Positions 1 through 15,000 of a stretch of 64,000 nucleotides of DNA are shown here, one piece after another. The stretch is taken from NCBI GenBank assembly GCA_031216445.1, contig CM062206.1, forward strand, positions 28,091,001 through 28,155,000. The letters are read 5' to 3'. The notes beneath the pieces are model-generated. The model was not told where the DNA came from. It worked only from the letters and a program-made list of their open reading frames with translations, and did no database searches. Position numbers and translations under genes: made by a program. Source of the DNA: Lateolabrax maculatus. Its lineage: Eukaryota > Chordata > Actinopteri > Acropomatiformes > Lateolabracidae. Within the stretch, counting starts at the first letter, position 1. Each line of letters begins with the position of its first letter.

Positions 1-3000
1 GCTCTGAATGATGTTATTCAACAGAAAGGAGTGTTTTCATAATACTGTGACCATAATAAACATCAACAGTCATAAAACACCTTATTTCATCAAAAGAAGT
101 TGATAAATAAGCAAAGTAAACATCAACAGAACTGAATGATGTTATTCAACAGAACTGAGTGTTTTCATAATAATGTGACCATAATAAACATCAACAGTCA
201 TAAAACACCTTATTTCATCAAAAGAAGTTGATAAATAAGCAAAGTAAACATCAACAGAACTGAATGATGTTATTCAACAGAACTGAGTGTTTTCATAATA
301 ATGTGACCATAATAAACATCAACTGTCATAAAACACCTTATTTCATCAAAAGAAGTTGATAAATAAGCAAACTTGCTCTGAATGATGTTATTCAACAGAA
401 AGGAGTGTTTTCATAATACTGTGACCATAATAAACATCAACAGTCATAAAACACCTTATTTCATCAAAAGAAGTTGATAAATAAGCAAACATCAACAGAA
501 CTGAATGATGTTATTCAACAGAACTGAGTGTTTTCATAATAATGTGACCATAATAAACATCAAAAGTCATAAAACACCTTATTTCATCAAAAGAAGTTGA
601 TAAATAAGCAAAGTAAACATCAACAGAACTGAATGATGTTATTCAACAGAACTGAGTGTTTTCATAATAATGTGACCATAATAAACATCAACTGTCATAA
701 AACACCTTATTTCAACGAAAGAAGTTGGTAAATAAGCAAACTTGCTCTGAATGATGTTATTCCACAGAAAGGAGTGTTTTCATAATAATGTTAAAATAAT
801 AAACATCAACAGTCATAAAACACCTTATTTCAACAAAAGAAGTTGATAAATAAGCAAACTTGCTCTGAATGATGTTATTCAACAGAAAGGAGTGTTTTCA
901 TAATACTGTGACCATAATAAACATCAACAGTCATAAAACACCTTATTTCATCAAAAGAAGTTGATAAATAAGCAACGTAAACATCAACAGAACTGAATGA
1001 TGTTATTCAACAGAACTGAGTGTTTTCATAATAATGTGACCATAATAAACATCAACAGTCATAAAACACCTTATTTCATCAAAAGAAGTTGATAAATAAG
1101 CAAAGTAAACATCAAAAGAACTGAATGATGTTATTCAACAGAACTGAGTGTTTTCATAATAATGTGACCATAATAAACATCAACTGTCATAAAACACCTT
1201 ATTTCATCAAAAGAAGTTGATAAATAAGCAAAGTAAACATCAAAAGAACTGAATGATGTTATTCAACAGAACTGAGTGTTTTCATAATAATGTGACCATA
1301 ATAAACATCAACTGTCATAAAACACCTTATTTCATCAAAAGAAGTTGATAAATAAGCAAACTTGCTCTGAATGATGTTATTCAACAGAAAGGAGTGTTTT
1401 CATAATAATGTGACCATAATAAACATCAACAGTCATAAAACACCTTATTTCATCAAAAGAAGTTGATAAATAAGCAAACTTGCTCTGAATGATGTTATTC
1501 AACAGAAAGGAGTGTTTTCATAATACTGTGATGAAAATAAACATCAACAGTCATAAAACACCTTATTTCATCAAAAGAAGTTGATAAATAAGCAAACTTG
1601 CTGTCAATGATGTTATTCAACAGAAAGGAGTGTTTTCATAATACTGTGATGAAAATAAACATCAACAGTCATAAAACACCTTATTTCATCAAAAGAAGTT
1701 GATAAATAAGCAAACTTGCTCTCAATGATGTTATTCAACAGAAAGGAGTGTTTTCATAATACTGTGATGAAAATAAACATCAACTGTCAAAAAACACCTT
1801 ATTTCATCAACAGAAGTTGATAAATAAGCAAACTTGCTCTGAATGATGTTATTCAACAGAAAGGAGTGTTTTCATAATAATGTGACCATAATAAACATCA
1901 ACAGTCATAAAACACCTTATTTCATCAAAAGAAGTTGATAAATAAGCAAACTTGCTCTGAATGATGTTATTCAACAGAAAGGAGTGTTTCCATGCTTCTG
2001 TTATGAAAATAAACATCAACAGTCAAAAAACACCTTATTTCATCAAAAGAAGTTGATAAATAAGCAAAGTAAACATCAACAGAACTGAATGATGTTATTC
2101 AACAGAACTGAGTGTTTTCATAATAATGTGACCATAATAAACATCAACAGTCATAAAACACCTTATTTCATCAAAAGAAGTTGATAAATAAGCAAACTTG
2201 CTCTGAATGATGTTATTCAACAGAAAGGAGTGTTTTCATAATACTGTGATGAAAATAAACATCAACTGTCAAAAAACACCTTATTTCATCAAAAGAAGTT
2301 GATAAATAAGCAAACTTGCTCTGAATGATGTTATTCAACAGAAAGGAGTGTTTTCATAATAATGTGACCATAATAAACATCAACAGTCATAAAACACCTT
2401 ATTTCATCAAAAGAAGTTGATAAATAAGCAAACTTGCTCTGAATGATGTTATTCAACAGAAAGGAGTGTTTCCATGCTTCTGTTATGAAAATAAACATCA
2501 ACAGTCAAAAAACACCTTATTTCATCAAAAGAAGTTGATAAATAAGCAAAGTAAACATCAACAGAACTGAATGATGTTATTCAACAGAACTGAGTGTTTT
2601 CATAATAATGTGACCATAATAAACATCAACAGTCATAAAACACCTTATTTCATCAAAAGAAGTTGATAAATAAGCAAAGTAAACATCAACAGAACTGAAT
2701 GATGTTATTCAACAGAACTGAGTGTTTTCATAATAATGTGACCATAATAAACATCAACTGTCATAAAACACCTTATTTCATCAAAAGAAGTTGATAAATA
2801 AGCAAACTTGCTCTGAATGATGTTATTCAACAGAAAGGAGTGTTTTCATAATACTGTGACCATAATAAACATCAACAGTCATAAAACACCTTATTTCATC
2901 AAAAGAAGTTGATAAATAAGCAAACATCAACAGAACTGAATGATGTTATTCAACAGAACTGAGTGTTTTCATAATAATGTGACCATAATAAACATCAAAA

Positions 3001-6000
3001 GTCATAAAACACCTTATTTCATCAAAAGAAGTTGATAAATAAGCAAAGTAAACATCAACAGAACTGAATGATGTTATTCAACAGAACTGAGTGTTTTCAT
3101 AATAATGTGACCATAATAAACATCAACTGTCATAAAACACCTTATTTCAACGAAAGAAGTTGGTAAATAAGCAAACTTGCTCTGAATGATGTTATTCCAC
3201 AGAAAGGAGTGTTTTCATAATAATGTTAAAATAATAAACATCAACAGTCATAAAACACCTTATTTCAACAAAAGAAGTTGATAAATAAGCAAACTTGCTC
3301 TGAATGATGTTATTCAACAGAAAGGAGTGTTTTCATAATACTGTGACCATAATAAACATCAACAGTCATAAAACACCTTATTTCATCAAAAGAAGTTGAT
3401 AAATAAGCAACGTAAACATCAACAGAACTGAATGATGTTATTCAACAGAACTGAGTGTTTTCATAATAATGTGACCATAATAAACATCAACAGTCATAAA
3501 ACACCTTATTTCATCAAAAGAAGTTGATAAATAAGCAAAGTAAACATCAAAAGAACTGAATGATGTTATTCAACAGAACTGAGTGTTTTCATAATAATGT
3601 GACCATAATAAACATCAACTGTCATAAAACACCTTATTTCATCAAAAGAAGTTGATAAATAAGCAAAGTAAACATCAAAAGAACTGAATGATGTTATTCA
3701 ACAGAACTGAGTGTTTTCATAATAATGTGACCATAATAAACATCAACTGTCATAAAACACCTTATTTCATCAAAAGAAGTTGATAAATAAGCAAACTTGC
3801 TCTGAATGATGTTATTCAACAGAAAGGAGTGTTTTCATAATAATGTGACCATAATAAACATCAACAGTCATAAAACACCTTATTTCATCAAAAGAAGTTG
3901 ATAAATAAGCAAACTTGCTCTGAATGATGTTATTCAACAGAAAGGAGTGTTTTCATAATACTGTGATGAAAATAAACATCAACAGTCATAAAACACCTTA
4001 TTTCATCAAAAGAAGTTGATAAATAAGCAAACTTGCTGTCAATGATGTTATTCAACAGAAAGGAGTGTTTTCATAATACTGTGATGAAAATAAACATCAA
4101 CAGTCATAAAACACCTTATTTCATCAAAAGAAGTTGATAAATAAGCAAACTTGCTCTCAATGATGTTATTCAACAGAAAGGAGTGTTTTCATAATACTGT
4201 GATGAAAATAAACATCAACTGTCAAAAAACACCTTATTTCATCAACAGAAGTTGATAAATAAGCAAACTTGCTCTGAATGATGTTATTCAACAGAAAGGA
4301 GTGTTTTCATAATAATGTGACCATAATAAACATCAACAGTCATAAAACACCTTATTTCATCAAAAGAAGTTGATAAATAAGCAAACTTGCTCTGAATGAT
4401 GTTATTCAACAGAAAGGAGTGTTTCCATGCTTCTGTTATGAAAATAAACATCAACAGTCAAAAAACACCTTATTTCATCAAAAGAAGTTGATAAATAAGC
4501 AAAGTAAACATCAACAGAACTGAATGATGTTATTCAACAGAACTGAGTGTTTTCATAATAATGTGACCATAATAAACATCAACAGTCATAAAACACCTTA
4601 TTTCATCAAAAGAAGTTGATAAATAAGCAAACTTGCTCTGAATGATGTTATTCAACAGAAAGGAGTGTTTTCATAATACTGTGATGAAAATAAACATCAA
4701 CTGTCAAAAAACACCTTATTTCATCAAAAGAAGTTGATAAATAAGCAAACTTGCTCTGAATGATGTTATTCAACAGAAAGGAGTGTTTTCATAATAATGT
4801 GACCATAATAAACATCAACAGTCATAAAACACCTTATTTCATCAAAAGAAGTTGATAAATAAGCAAACTTGCTCTGAATGATGTTATTCAACAGAAAGGA
4901 GTGTTTCCATGCTTCTGTTATGAAAATAAACATCAACAGTCAAAAAACACCTTATTTCATCAAAAGAAGTTGATAAATAAGCAAAGTAAACATCAACAGA
5001 ACTGAATGATGTTATTCAACAGAACTGAGTGTTTTCATAATAATGTGACCATAATAAACATCAACAGTCATAAAACACCTTATTTCATCAAAAGAAGTTG
5101 ATAAATAAGCAAACTTGCTCTGAATGATGTTATTCAACAGAAAGGAGTGTTTTCATAATACTGTGATGAAAATAAACATCAACTGTCATAAAACACCTTA
5201 TTTCAACGAAAGAAGTTGGTAAATAAGCAAACTTGCTCTGAATGATGTTATTCAACAGAAAGGAGTGTTTTCATAATAATGTTAAAATAATAAACATCAA
5301 CAGTCATAAAACACCTTATTTCAACAAAAGAAGTTGATAAATAAGCAAACTTGCTCTGAATGATGTTATTCAACAGAAAGGAGTGTTTTCATAATACTGT
5401 GACCGTAATAAACATCAACAGTCATAAAACACCTTATTTCATCAAAAGAAGTTGATAAATAAGCAACGTAAACATCAACAGAACTGAATGATGTTATTCA
5501 ACAGAACTGAGTGTTTTCATAATAATGTGACCATAATAAACATCAACAGTCATAAAACACCTTATTTCATCAAAAGAAGTTGATAAATAAGCAAAGTAAA
5601 CATCAAAAGAACTGAATGATGTTATTCAACAGAACTGAGTGTTTTCATAATAATGTGACCATAATAAACATCAACTGTCATAAAACACCTTATTTCATCA
5701 AAAGAAGTTGATAAATAAGCAAACTTGCTCTGAATGATGTTATTCAACAGAAAGGAGTGTTTTCATAATACTGTGACCATAATAAACATCAACAGTCATA
5801 AAACACCTTATTTCATCAAAAGAAGTTGATAAATAAGCAAAGTAAACATCAACAGAACTGAATGATGTTATTCAACAGAACTGAGTGTTTTCATAATAAT
5901 GTGACCATAATAAACATCAACTGTCATAAAACACCTTATTTCATCAAAAGAAGTTGATAAATAAGCAAAGTAAACATCAACAGAACTGAATGATGTTATT

Positions 6001-9000
6001 CAACAGAACTGAGTGTTTTCATAATAATGTGACCATAATAAACATCAACAGTCATAAAACACCTTATTTCAACAAAAGAAGTTGATAAACAAGCAAACTT
6101 GCTCTGAATGATGTTATTCAACAGAAAGGAGTGTTTTCATAATAATGTGACCATAATAAACATCAACAGTCATAAAACACCTTATTTCATCAAAAGAAGT
6201 TGATAAATAAGCAAACTTGCTCTGAATGATGTTATTCAACAGAACTGAGTGTTTCCATGCTTCTGTTATGAAAATAAACATCAACAGTCAAAAAACACCT
6301 TAATTCATCAAAAGAAGTTGATAAATAAGCAAACTTGCTCTGAATGATGTTATTCAACAGAAAGGAGTGTTTTCATAATACTGTGACCATAATAAACATC
6401 AACAGTCATAAAACACCTTATTTCATCAAAAGAAGTTGATAAATAAGCAAAGTAAACATCAACAGAACTGAATGATGTTATTCAACAGAACTGAGTGTTT
6501 TCATAATAATGTGACCATAATAAACATCAACAGTCATAAAACACCTTATTTCATCAAAAGAAGTTGATAAATAAGCAAAGTAAACATCAACAGAACTGAA
6601 TGATGTTATTCAACAGAACTGAGTGTTTTCATAATAATGTGACCATAATAAACATCAACTGTCATAAAACACCTTATTTCATCAAAAGAAGTTGATAAAT
6701 AAGCAAACTTGCTCTGAATGATGTTATTCAACAGAAAGGAGTGTTTTCATAATACTGTGACCATAATAAACATCAACAGTCATAAAACACCTTATTTCAT
6801 CAAAAGAAGTTGATAAATAAGCAAACATCAACAGAACTGAATGATGTTATTCAACAGAACTGAGTGTTTTCATAATAATGTGACCATAATAAACATCAAA
6901 AGTCATAAAACACCTTATTTCATCAAAAGAAGTTGATAAATAAGCAAAGTAAACATCAACAGAACTGAATGATGTTATTCAACAGAACTGAGTGTTTTCA
7001 TAATAATGTGACCATAATAAACATCAACTGTCATAAAACACCTTATTTCAACGAAAGAAGTTGGTAAATAAGCAAACTTGCTCTGAATGATGTTATTCCA
7101 CAGAAAGGAGTGTTTTCATAATAATGTTAAAATAATAAACATCAACAGTCATAAAACACCTTATTTCAACAAAAGAAGTTGATAAATAAGCAAACTTGCT
7201 CTGAATGATGTTATTCAACAGAAAGGAGTGTTTTCATAATACTGTGACCATAATAAACATCAACAGTCATAAAACACCTTATTTCATCAAAAGAAGTTGA
7301 TAAATAAGCAACGTAAACATCAACAGAACTGAATGATGTTATTCAACAGAACTGAGTGTTTTCATAATAATGTGACCATAATAAACATCAACAGTCATAA
7401 AACACCTTATTTCATCAAAAGAAGTTGATAAATAAGCAAAGTAAACATCAAAAGAACTGAATGATGTTATTCAACAGAACTGAGTGTTTCATAATAATGT
7501 GACCATAATAAACATCAACTGTCATAAAACACCTTATTTCATCAAAAGAAGTTGATAAATAAGCAAAGTAAACATCAAAAGAACTGAATGATGTTATTCA
7601 ACAGAACTGAGTGTTTTCATAATAATGTGACCATAATAAACATCAACTGTCATAAAACACCTTATTTCATCAAAAGAAGTTGATAAATAAGCAAACTTGC
7701 TCTGAATGATGTTATTCAACAGAAAGGAGTGTTTTCATAATAATGTGACCATAATAAACATCAACAGTCATAAAACACCTTATTTCATCAAAAGAAGTTG
7801 ATAAATAAGCAAACTTGCTCTGAATGATGTTATTCAACAGAAAGGAGTGTTTTCATAATACTGTGATGAAAATAAACATCAACAGTCATAAAACACCTTA
7901 TTTCATCAAAAGAAGTTGATAAATAAGCAAACTTGCTGTCAATGATGTTATTCAACAGAAAGGAGTGTTTTCATAATACTGTGATGAAAATAAACATCAA
8001 CAGTCATAAAACACCTTATTTCATCAAAAGAAGTTGATAAATAAGCAAACTTGCTCTCAATGATGTTATTCAACAGAAAGGAGTGTTTTCATAATACTGT
8101 GATGAAAATAAACATCAACTGTCAAAAAACACCTTATTTCATCAACAGAAGTTGATAAATAAGCAAACTTGCTCTGAATGATGTTATTCAACAGAAAGGA
8201 GTGTTTTCATAATAATGTGACCATAATAAACATCAACAGTCATAAAACACCTTATTTCATCAAAAGAAGTTGATAAATAAGCAAACTTGCTCTGAATGAT
8301 GTTATTCAACAGAAAGGAGTGTTTCCATGCTTCTGTTATGAAAATAAACATCAACAGTCAAAAAACACCTTATTTCATCAAAAGAAGTTGATAAATAAGC
8401 AAAGTAAACATCAACAGAACTGAATGATGTTATTCAACAGAACTGAGTGTTTTCATAATAATGTGACCATAATAACATCAACAGTCATAAAACACCTTAT
8501 TTCATCAAAAGAAGTTGATAAATAAGCAAACTTGCTCTGAATGATGTTATTCAACAGAAAGGAGTGTTTTCATAATACTGTGATGAAAATAAACATCAAC
8601 TGTCAAAAAACACCTTATTTCATCAAAAGAAGTTGATAAATAAGCAAACTTGCTCTGAATGATGTTATTCAACAGAAAGGAGTGTTTTCATAATAATGTG
8701 ACCATAATAAACATCAACAGTCATAAAACACCTTATTTCATCAAAAGAAGTTGATAAATAAGCAAACTTGCTCTGAATGATGTTATTCAACAGAAAGGAG
8801 TGTTTCCATGCTTCTGTTATGAAAATAAACATCAACAGTCAAAAAACACCTTATTTCATCAAAAGAAGTTGATAAATAAGCAAAGTAAACATCAACAGAA
8901 CTGAATGATGTTATTCAACAGAACTGAGTGTTTTCATAATAATGTGACCATAATAAACATCAACAGTCATAAAACACCTTATTTCATCAAAAGAAGTTGA

Positions 9001-12000
9001 TAAATAAGCAAACTTGCTCTGAATGATGTTATTCAACAGAAAGGAGTGTTTTCATAATACTGTGATGAAAATAAACATCAACTGTCATAAAACACCTTAT
9101 TTCAACGAAAGAAGTTGGTAAATAAGCAAACTTGCTCTGAATGATGTTATTCAACAGAAAGGAGTGTTTTCATAATAATGTTAAAATAATAAACATCAAC
9201 AGTCATAAAACACCTTATTTCAACAAAAGAAGTTGATAAATAAGCAAACTTGCTCTGAATGATGTTATTCAACAGAAAGGAGTGTTTTCATAATACTGTG
9301 ACCGTAATAAACATCAACAGTCATAAAACACCTTATTTCATCAAAAGAAGTTGATAAATAAGCAACGTAAACATCAACAGAACTGAATGATGTTATTCAA
9401 CAGAACTGAGTGTTTTCATAATAATGTGACCATAATAAACATCAACAGTCATAAAACACCTTATTTCATCAAAAGAAGTTGATAAATAAGCAAAGTAAAC
9501 ATCAAAAGAACTGAATGATGTTATTCAACAGAACTGAGTGTTTTCATAATAATGTGACCATAATAAACATCAACTGTCATAAAACACCTTATTTCATCAA
9601 AAGAAGTTGATAAATAAGCAAACTTGCTCTGAATGATGTTATTCAACAGAAAGGAGTGTTTTCATAATACTGTGACCATAATAAACATCAACAGTCATAA
9701 AACACCTTATTTCATCAAAAGAAGTTGATAAATAAGCAAAGTAAACATCAACAGAACTGAATGATGTTATTCAACAGAACTGAGTGTTTTCATAATAATG
9801 TGACCATAATAAACATCAACTGTCATAAAACACCTTATTTCATCAAAAGAAGTTGATAAATAAGCAAAGTAAACATCAACAGAACTGAATGATGTTATTC
9901 AACAGAACTGAGTGTTTTCATAATAATGTGACCATAATAAACATCAACAGTCATAAAACACCTTATTTCAACAAAAGAAGTTGATAAACAAGCAAACTTG
10001 CTCTGAATGATGTTATTCAACAGAAAGGAGTGTTTTCATAATAATGTGACCATAATAAACATCAACAGTCATAAAACACCTTATTTCATCAAAAGAAGTT
10101 GATAAATAAGCAAACTTGCTCTGAATGATGTTATTCAACAGAACTGAGTGTTTCCATGCTTCTGTTATGAAAATAAACATCAACAGTCAAAAAACACCTT
10201 AATTCATCAAAAGAAGTTGATAAATAAGCAAACTTGCTCTGAATGATGTTATTCAACAGAAAGGAGTGTTTTCATAATACTGTGACCATAATAAACATCA
10301 ACAGTCATAAAACACCTTATTTCATCAAAAGAAGTTGATAAATAAGCAAAGTAAACATCAACAGAACTGAATGATGTTATTCAACAGAACTGAGTGTTTT
10401 CATAATAATGTGACCATAATAAACATCAACAGTCATAAAACACCTTATTTCATCAAAAGAAGTTGATAAATAAGCAAAGTAAACATCAACAGAACTGAAT
10501 GATGTTATTCAACAGAACTGAGTGTTTTCATAATAATGTGACCATAATAAACATCAACTGTCATAAAACACCTTATTTCATCAAAAGAAGTTGATAAATA
10601 AGCAAACTTGCTCTGAATGATGTTATTCAACAGAAAGGAGTGTTTTCATAATACTGTGACCATAATAAACATCAACAGTCATAAAACACCTTATTTCATC
10701 AAAAGAAGTTGATAAATAAGCAAACATCAACAGAACTGAATGATGTTATTCAACAGAACTGAGTGTTTTCATAATAATGTGACCATAATAAACATCAAAA
10801 GTCATAAAACACCTTATTTCATCAAAAGAAGTTGATAAATAAGCAAAGTAAACATCAACAGAACTGAATGATGTTATTCAACAGAACTGAGTGTTTTCAT
10901 AATAATGTGACCATAATAAACATCAACTGTCATAAAACACCTTATTTCAACGAAAGAAGTTGGTAAATAAGCAAACTTGCTCTGAATGATGTTATTCCAC
11001 AGAAAGGAGTGTTTTCATAATAATGTTAAAATAATAAACATCAACAGTCATAAAACACCTTATTTCAACAAAAGAAGTTGATAAATAAGCAAACTTGCTC
11101 TGAATGATGTTATTCAACAGAAAGGAGTGTTTTCATAATACTGTGACCATAATAAACATCAACAGTCATAAAACACCTTATTTCATCAAAAGAAGTTGAT
11201 AAATAAGCAACGTAAACATCAACAGAACTGAATGATGTTATTCAACAGAACTGAGTGTTTTCATAATAATGTGACCATAATAAACATCAACAGTCATAAA
11301 ACACCTTATTTCATCAAAAGAAGTTGATAAATAAGCAAAGTAAACATCAAAAGAACTGAATGATGTTATTCAACAGAACTGAGTGTTTTCATAATAATGT
11401 GACCATAATAAACATCAACTGTCATAAAACACCTTATTTCATCAAAAGAAGTTGATAAATAAGCAAAGTAAACATCAAAAGAACTGAATGATGTTATTCA
11501 ACAGAACTGAGTGTTTTCATAATAATGTGACCATAATAAACATCAACTGTCATAAAACACCTTATTTCATCAAAAGAAGTTGATAAATAAGCAAACTTGC
11601 TCTGAATGATGTTATTCAACAGAAAGGAGTGTTTTCATAATAATGTGACCATAATAAACATCAACAGTCATAAAACACCTTATTTCATCAAAAGAAGTTG
11701 ATAAATAAGCAAACTTGCTCTGAATGATGTTATTCAACAGAAAGGAGTGTTTTCATAATACTGTGATGAAAATAAACATCAACAGTCATAAAACACCTTA
11801 TTTCATCAAAAGAAGTTGATAAATAAGCAAACTTGCTGTCAATGATGTTATTCAACAGAAAGGAGTGTTTTCATAATACTGTGATGAAAATAAACATCAA
11901 CAGTCATAAAACACCTTATTTCATCAAAAGAAGTTGATAAATAAGCAAACTTGCTCTCAATGATGTTATTCAACAGAAAGGAGTGTTTTCATAATACTGT

Positions 12001-15000
12001 GATGAAAATAAACATCAACTGTCAAAAAACACCTTATTTCATCAACAGAAGTTGATAAATAAGCAAACTTGCTCTGAATGATGTTATTCAACAGAAAGGA
12101 GTGTTTTCATAATAATGTGACCATAATAAACATCAACAGTCATAAAACACCTTATTTCATCAAAAGAAGTTGATAAATAAGCAAACTTGCTCTGAATGAT
12201 GTTATTCAACAGAAAGGAGTGTTTCCATGCTTCTGTTATGAAAATAAACATCAACAGTCAAAAAACACCTTATTTCATCAAAAGAAGTTGATAAATAAGC
12301 AAAGTAAACATCAACAGAACTGAATGATGTTATTCAACAGAACTGAGTGTTTTCATAATAATGTGACCATAATAAACATCAACAGTCATAAAACACCTTA
12401 TTTCATCAAAAGAAGTTGATAAATAAGCAAACTTGCTCTGAATGATGTTATTCAACAGAAAGGAGTGTTTTCATAATACTGTGATGAAAATAAACATCAA
12501 CTGTCAAAAAACACCTTATTTCATCAAAAGAAGTTGATAAATAAGCAAACTTGCTCTGAATGATGTTATTCAACAGAACTGAGTGTTTTCATAATAATGT
12601 GACCATAATAAACATCAACTGTCATAAAACACCTTATTTCAACGAAAGAAGTTGGTAAATAAGCAAACTTGCTCTGAATGATGTTATTCAACAGAAAGGA
12701 GTGTTTTCATAATAATGTTAAAATAATAAACATCAACAGTCATAAAACACCTTATTTCAACAAAAGAAGTTGATAAATAAGCAAACTTGCTCTGAATGAT
12801 GTTATTCAACAGAAAGGAGTGTTTTCATAATACTGTGACCATAATAAACATCAACAGTCATAAAACACCTTATTTCATCAAAAGAAGTTGATAAATAAGC
12901 AACGTAAACATCAACAGAACTGAATGATGTTATTCAACAGAACTGAGTGTTTTCATAATAATGTGACCATAATAAACATCAACAGTCATAAAACACCTTA
13001 TTTCATCAAAAGAAGTTGATAAATAAGCAAACTTGCTCTGAATGATGTTATTCAACAGAACTGAGTGTTTTCATAATAATGTGACCATAATAAACATCAA
13101 CTGTCATAAAACACCTTATTTGATCAAAAGAAGTTGATAAATAAGCAAAGTAAACATCAACAGAACTGAATGATGTTATTCAACAGAACTGAGTGTTTTC
13201 ATAATAATGTGACCATAATAAACATCAACAGTCATAAAACACCTTATTTCAACAAAAGAAGTTGATAAACAAGCAAACTTGCTCTGAATGATGTTATTCA
13301 ACAGAAAGGAGTGTTTTCATAATAATGTGACCATAATAAACATCAACAGTCATAAAACACCTTATTTCATCAAAAGAAGTTGATAAATAAGCAAACTTGC
13401 TCTGAATGATGTTATTCAACAGAACTGAGTGTTTCCATGCTTCTGTTATGAAAATAAACATCAACAGTCAAAAAACACCTTATTTCATCAAAAGAAGTTG
13501 ATAAATAAGCAAACTTGCTCTGAATGATGTTATTCAACAGAAAGGAGTGTTTTCATAATACTGTGACCATAATAAACATCAACAGTCATAAAACACCTTA
13601 TTTCATCAAAAGAAGTTGATAAATAAGCAAAGTAAACATCAACAGAACTGAATGATGTTATTCAACAGAACTGAGTGTTTTCATAATAATGTGACCATAA
13701 TAAACATCAACAGTCATAAAACACCTTATTTCATCAAAAGAAGTTGATAAATAAGCAAAGTAAACATCAACAGAACTGAATGATGTTATTCAACAGAACT
13801 GAGTGTTTTCATAATAATGTGACCATAATAAACATCAACAGTCATAAAACACCTTATTTCATCAAAAGAAGTTGATAAATAAGCAAACTTGCTCTGAATG
13901 ATGTTATTCAACAGAAAGGAGTGTTTTCATAATACTGTGATGAAAATAAACATCAACAGTCATAAAACACCTTATTTCATCAAAAGAAGTTGATAAATAA
14001 GCAAACTTGCTCTCAATGATGTTATTCAACAGAAAGGAGTGTTTTCATAATACTGTGATGAAAATAAACATCAACTGTCAAAAAACACCTTATTTCATCA
14101 ACAGAAGTTGATAAATAAGCAAACTTGCTCTGAATGATGTTATTCAACAGAAAGGAGTGTTTTCATAATAATGTGACCATAATAAACATCAACAGTCATA
14201 AAACACCTTATTTCATCAAAAGAAGTTGATAAATAAGCAAACTTGCTCTGAATGATGTTATTCAACAGAAAGGAGTGTTTCCATGCTTCTGTTATGAAAA
14301 TAAACATCAACAGTCAAAAAACACCTTATTTCATCAAAAGAAGTTGATAAATAAGCAAAGTAAACATCAACAGAACTGAATGATGTTATTCAACAGAACT
14401 GAGTGTTTTCATAATAATGTGACCATAATAAACATCAACAGTCATAAAACACCTTATTTCATCAAAAGAAGTTGATAAATAAGCAAACTTGCTCTGAATG
14501 ATGTTATTCAACAGAAAGGAGTGTTTTCATAATACTGTGATGAAAATAAACATCAACTGTCAAAAAACACCTTATTTCATCAAAAGAAGTTGATAAATAA
14601 GCAAACTTGCTCTGAATGATGTTATTCAACAGAACTGAGTGTTTTCATAATAATGTGACCATAATAAACATCAACTGTCATAAAACACCTTATTTCAACG
14701 AAAGAAGTTGGTAAATAAGCAAACTTGCTCTGAATGATGTTATTCAACAGAAAGGAGTGTTTTCATAATAATGTTAAAATAATAAACATCAACAGTCATA
14801 AAACACCTTATTTCAACAAAAGAAGTTGATAAATAAGCAAACTTGCTCTGAATGATGTTATTCAACAGAAAGGAGTGTTTTCATAATACTGTGACCATAA
14901 TAAACATCAACAGTCATAAAACACCTTATTTCATCAAAAGAAGTTGATAAATAAGCAACGTAAACATCAACAGAACTGAATGATGTTATTCAACAGAACT

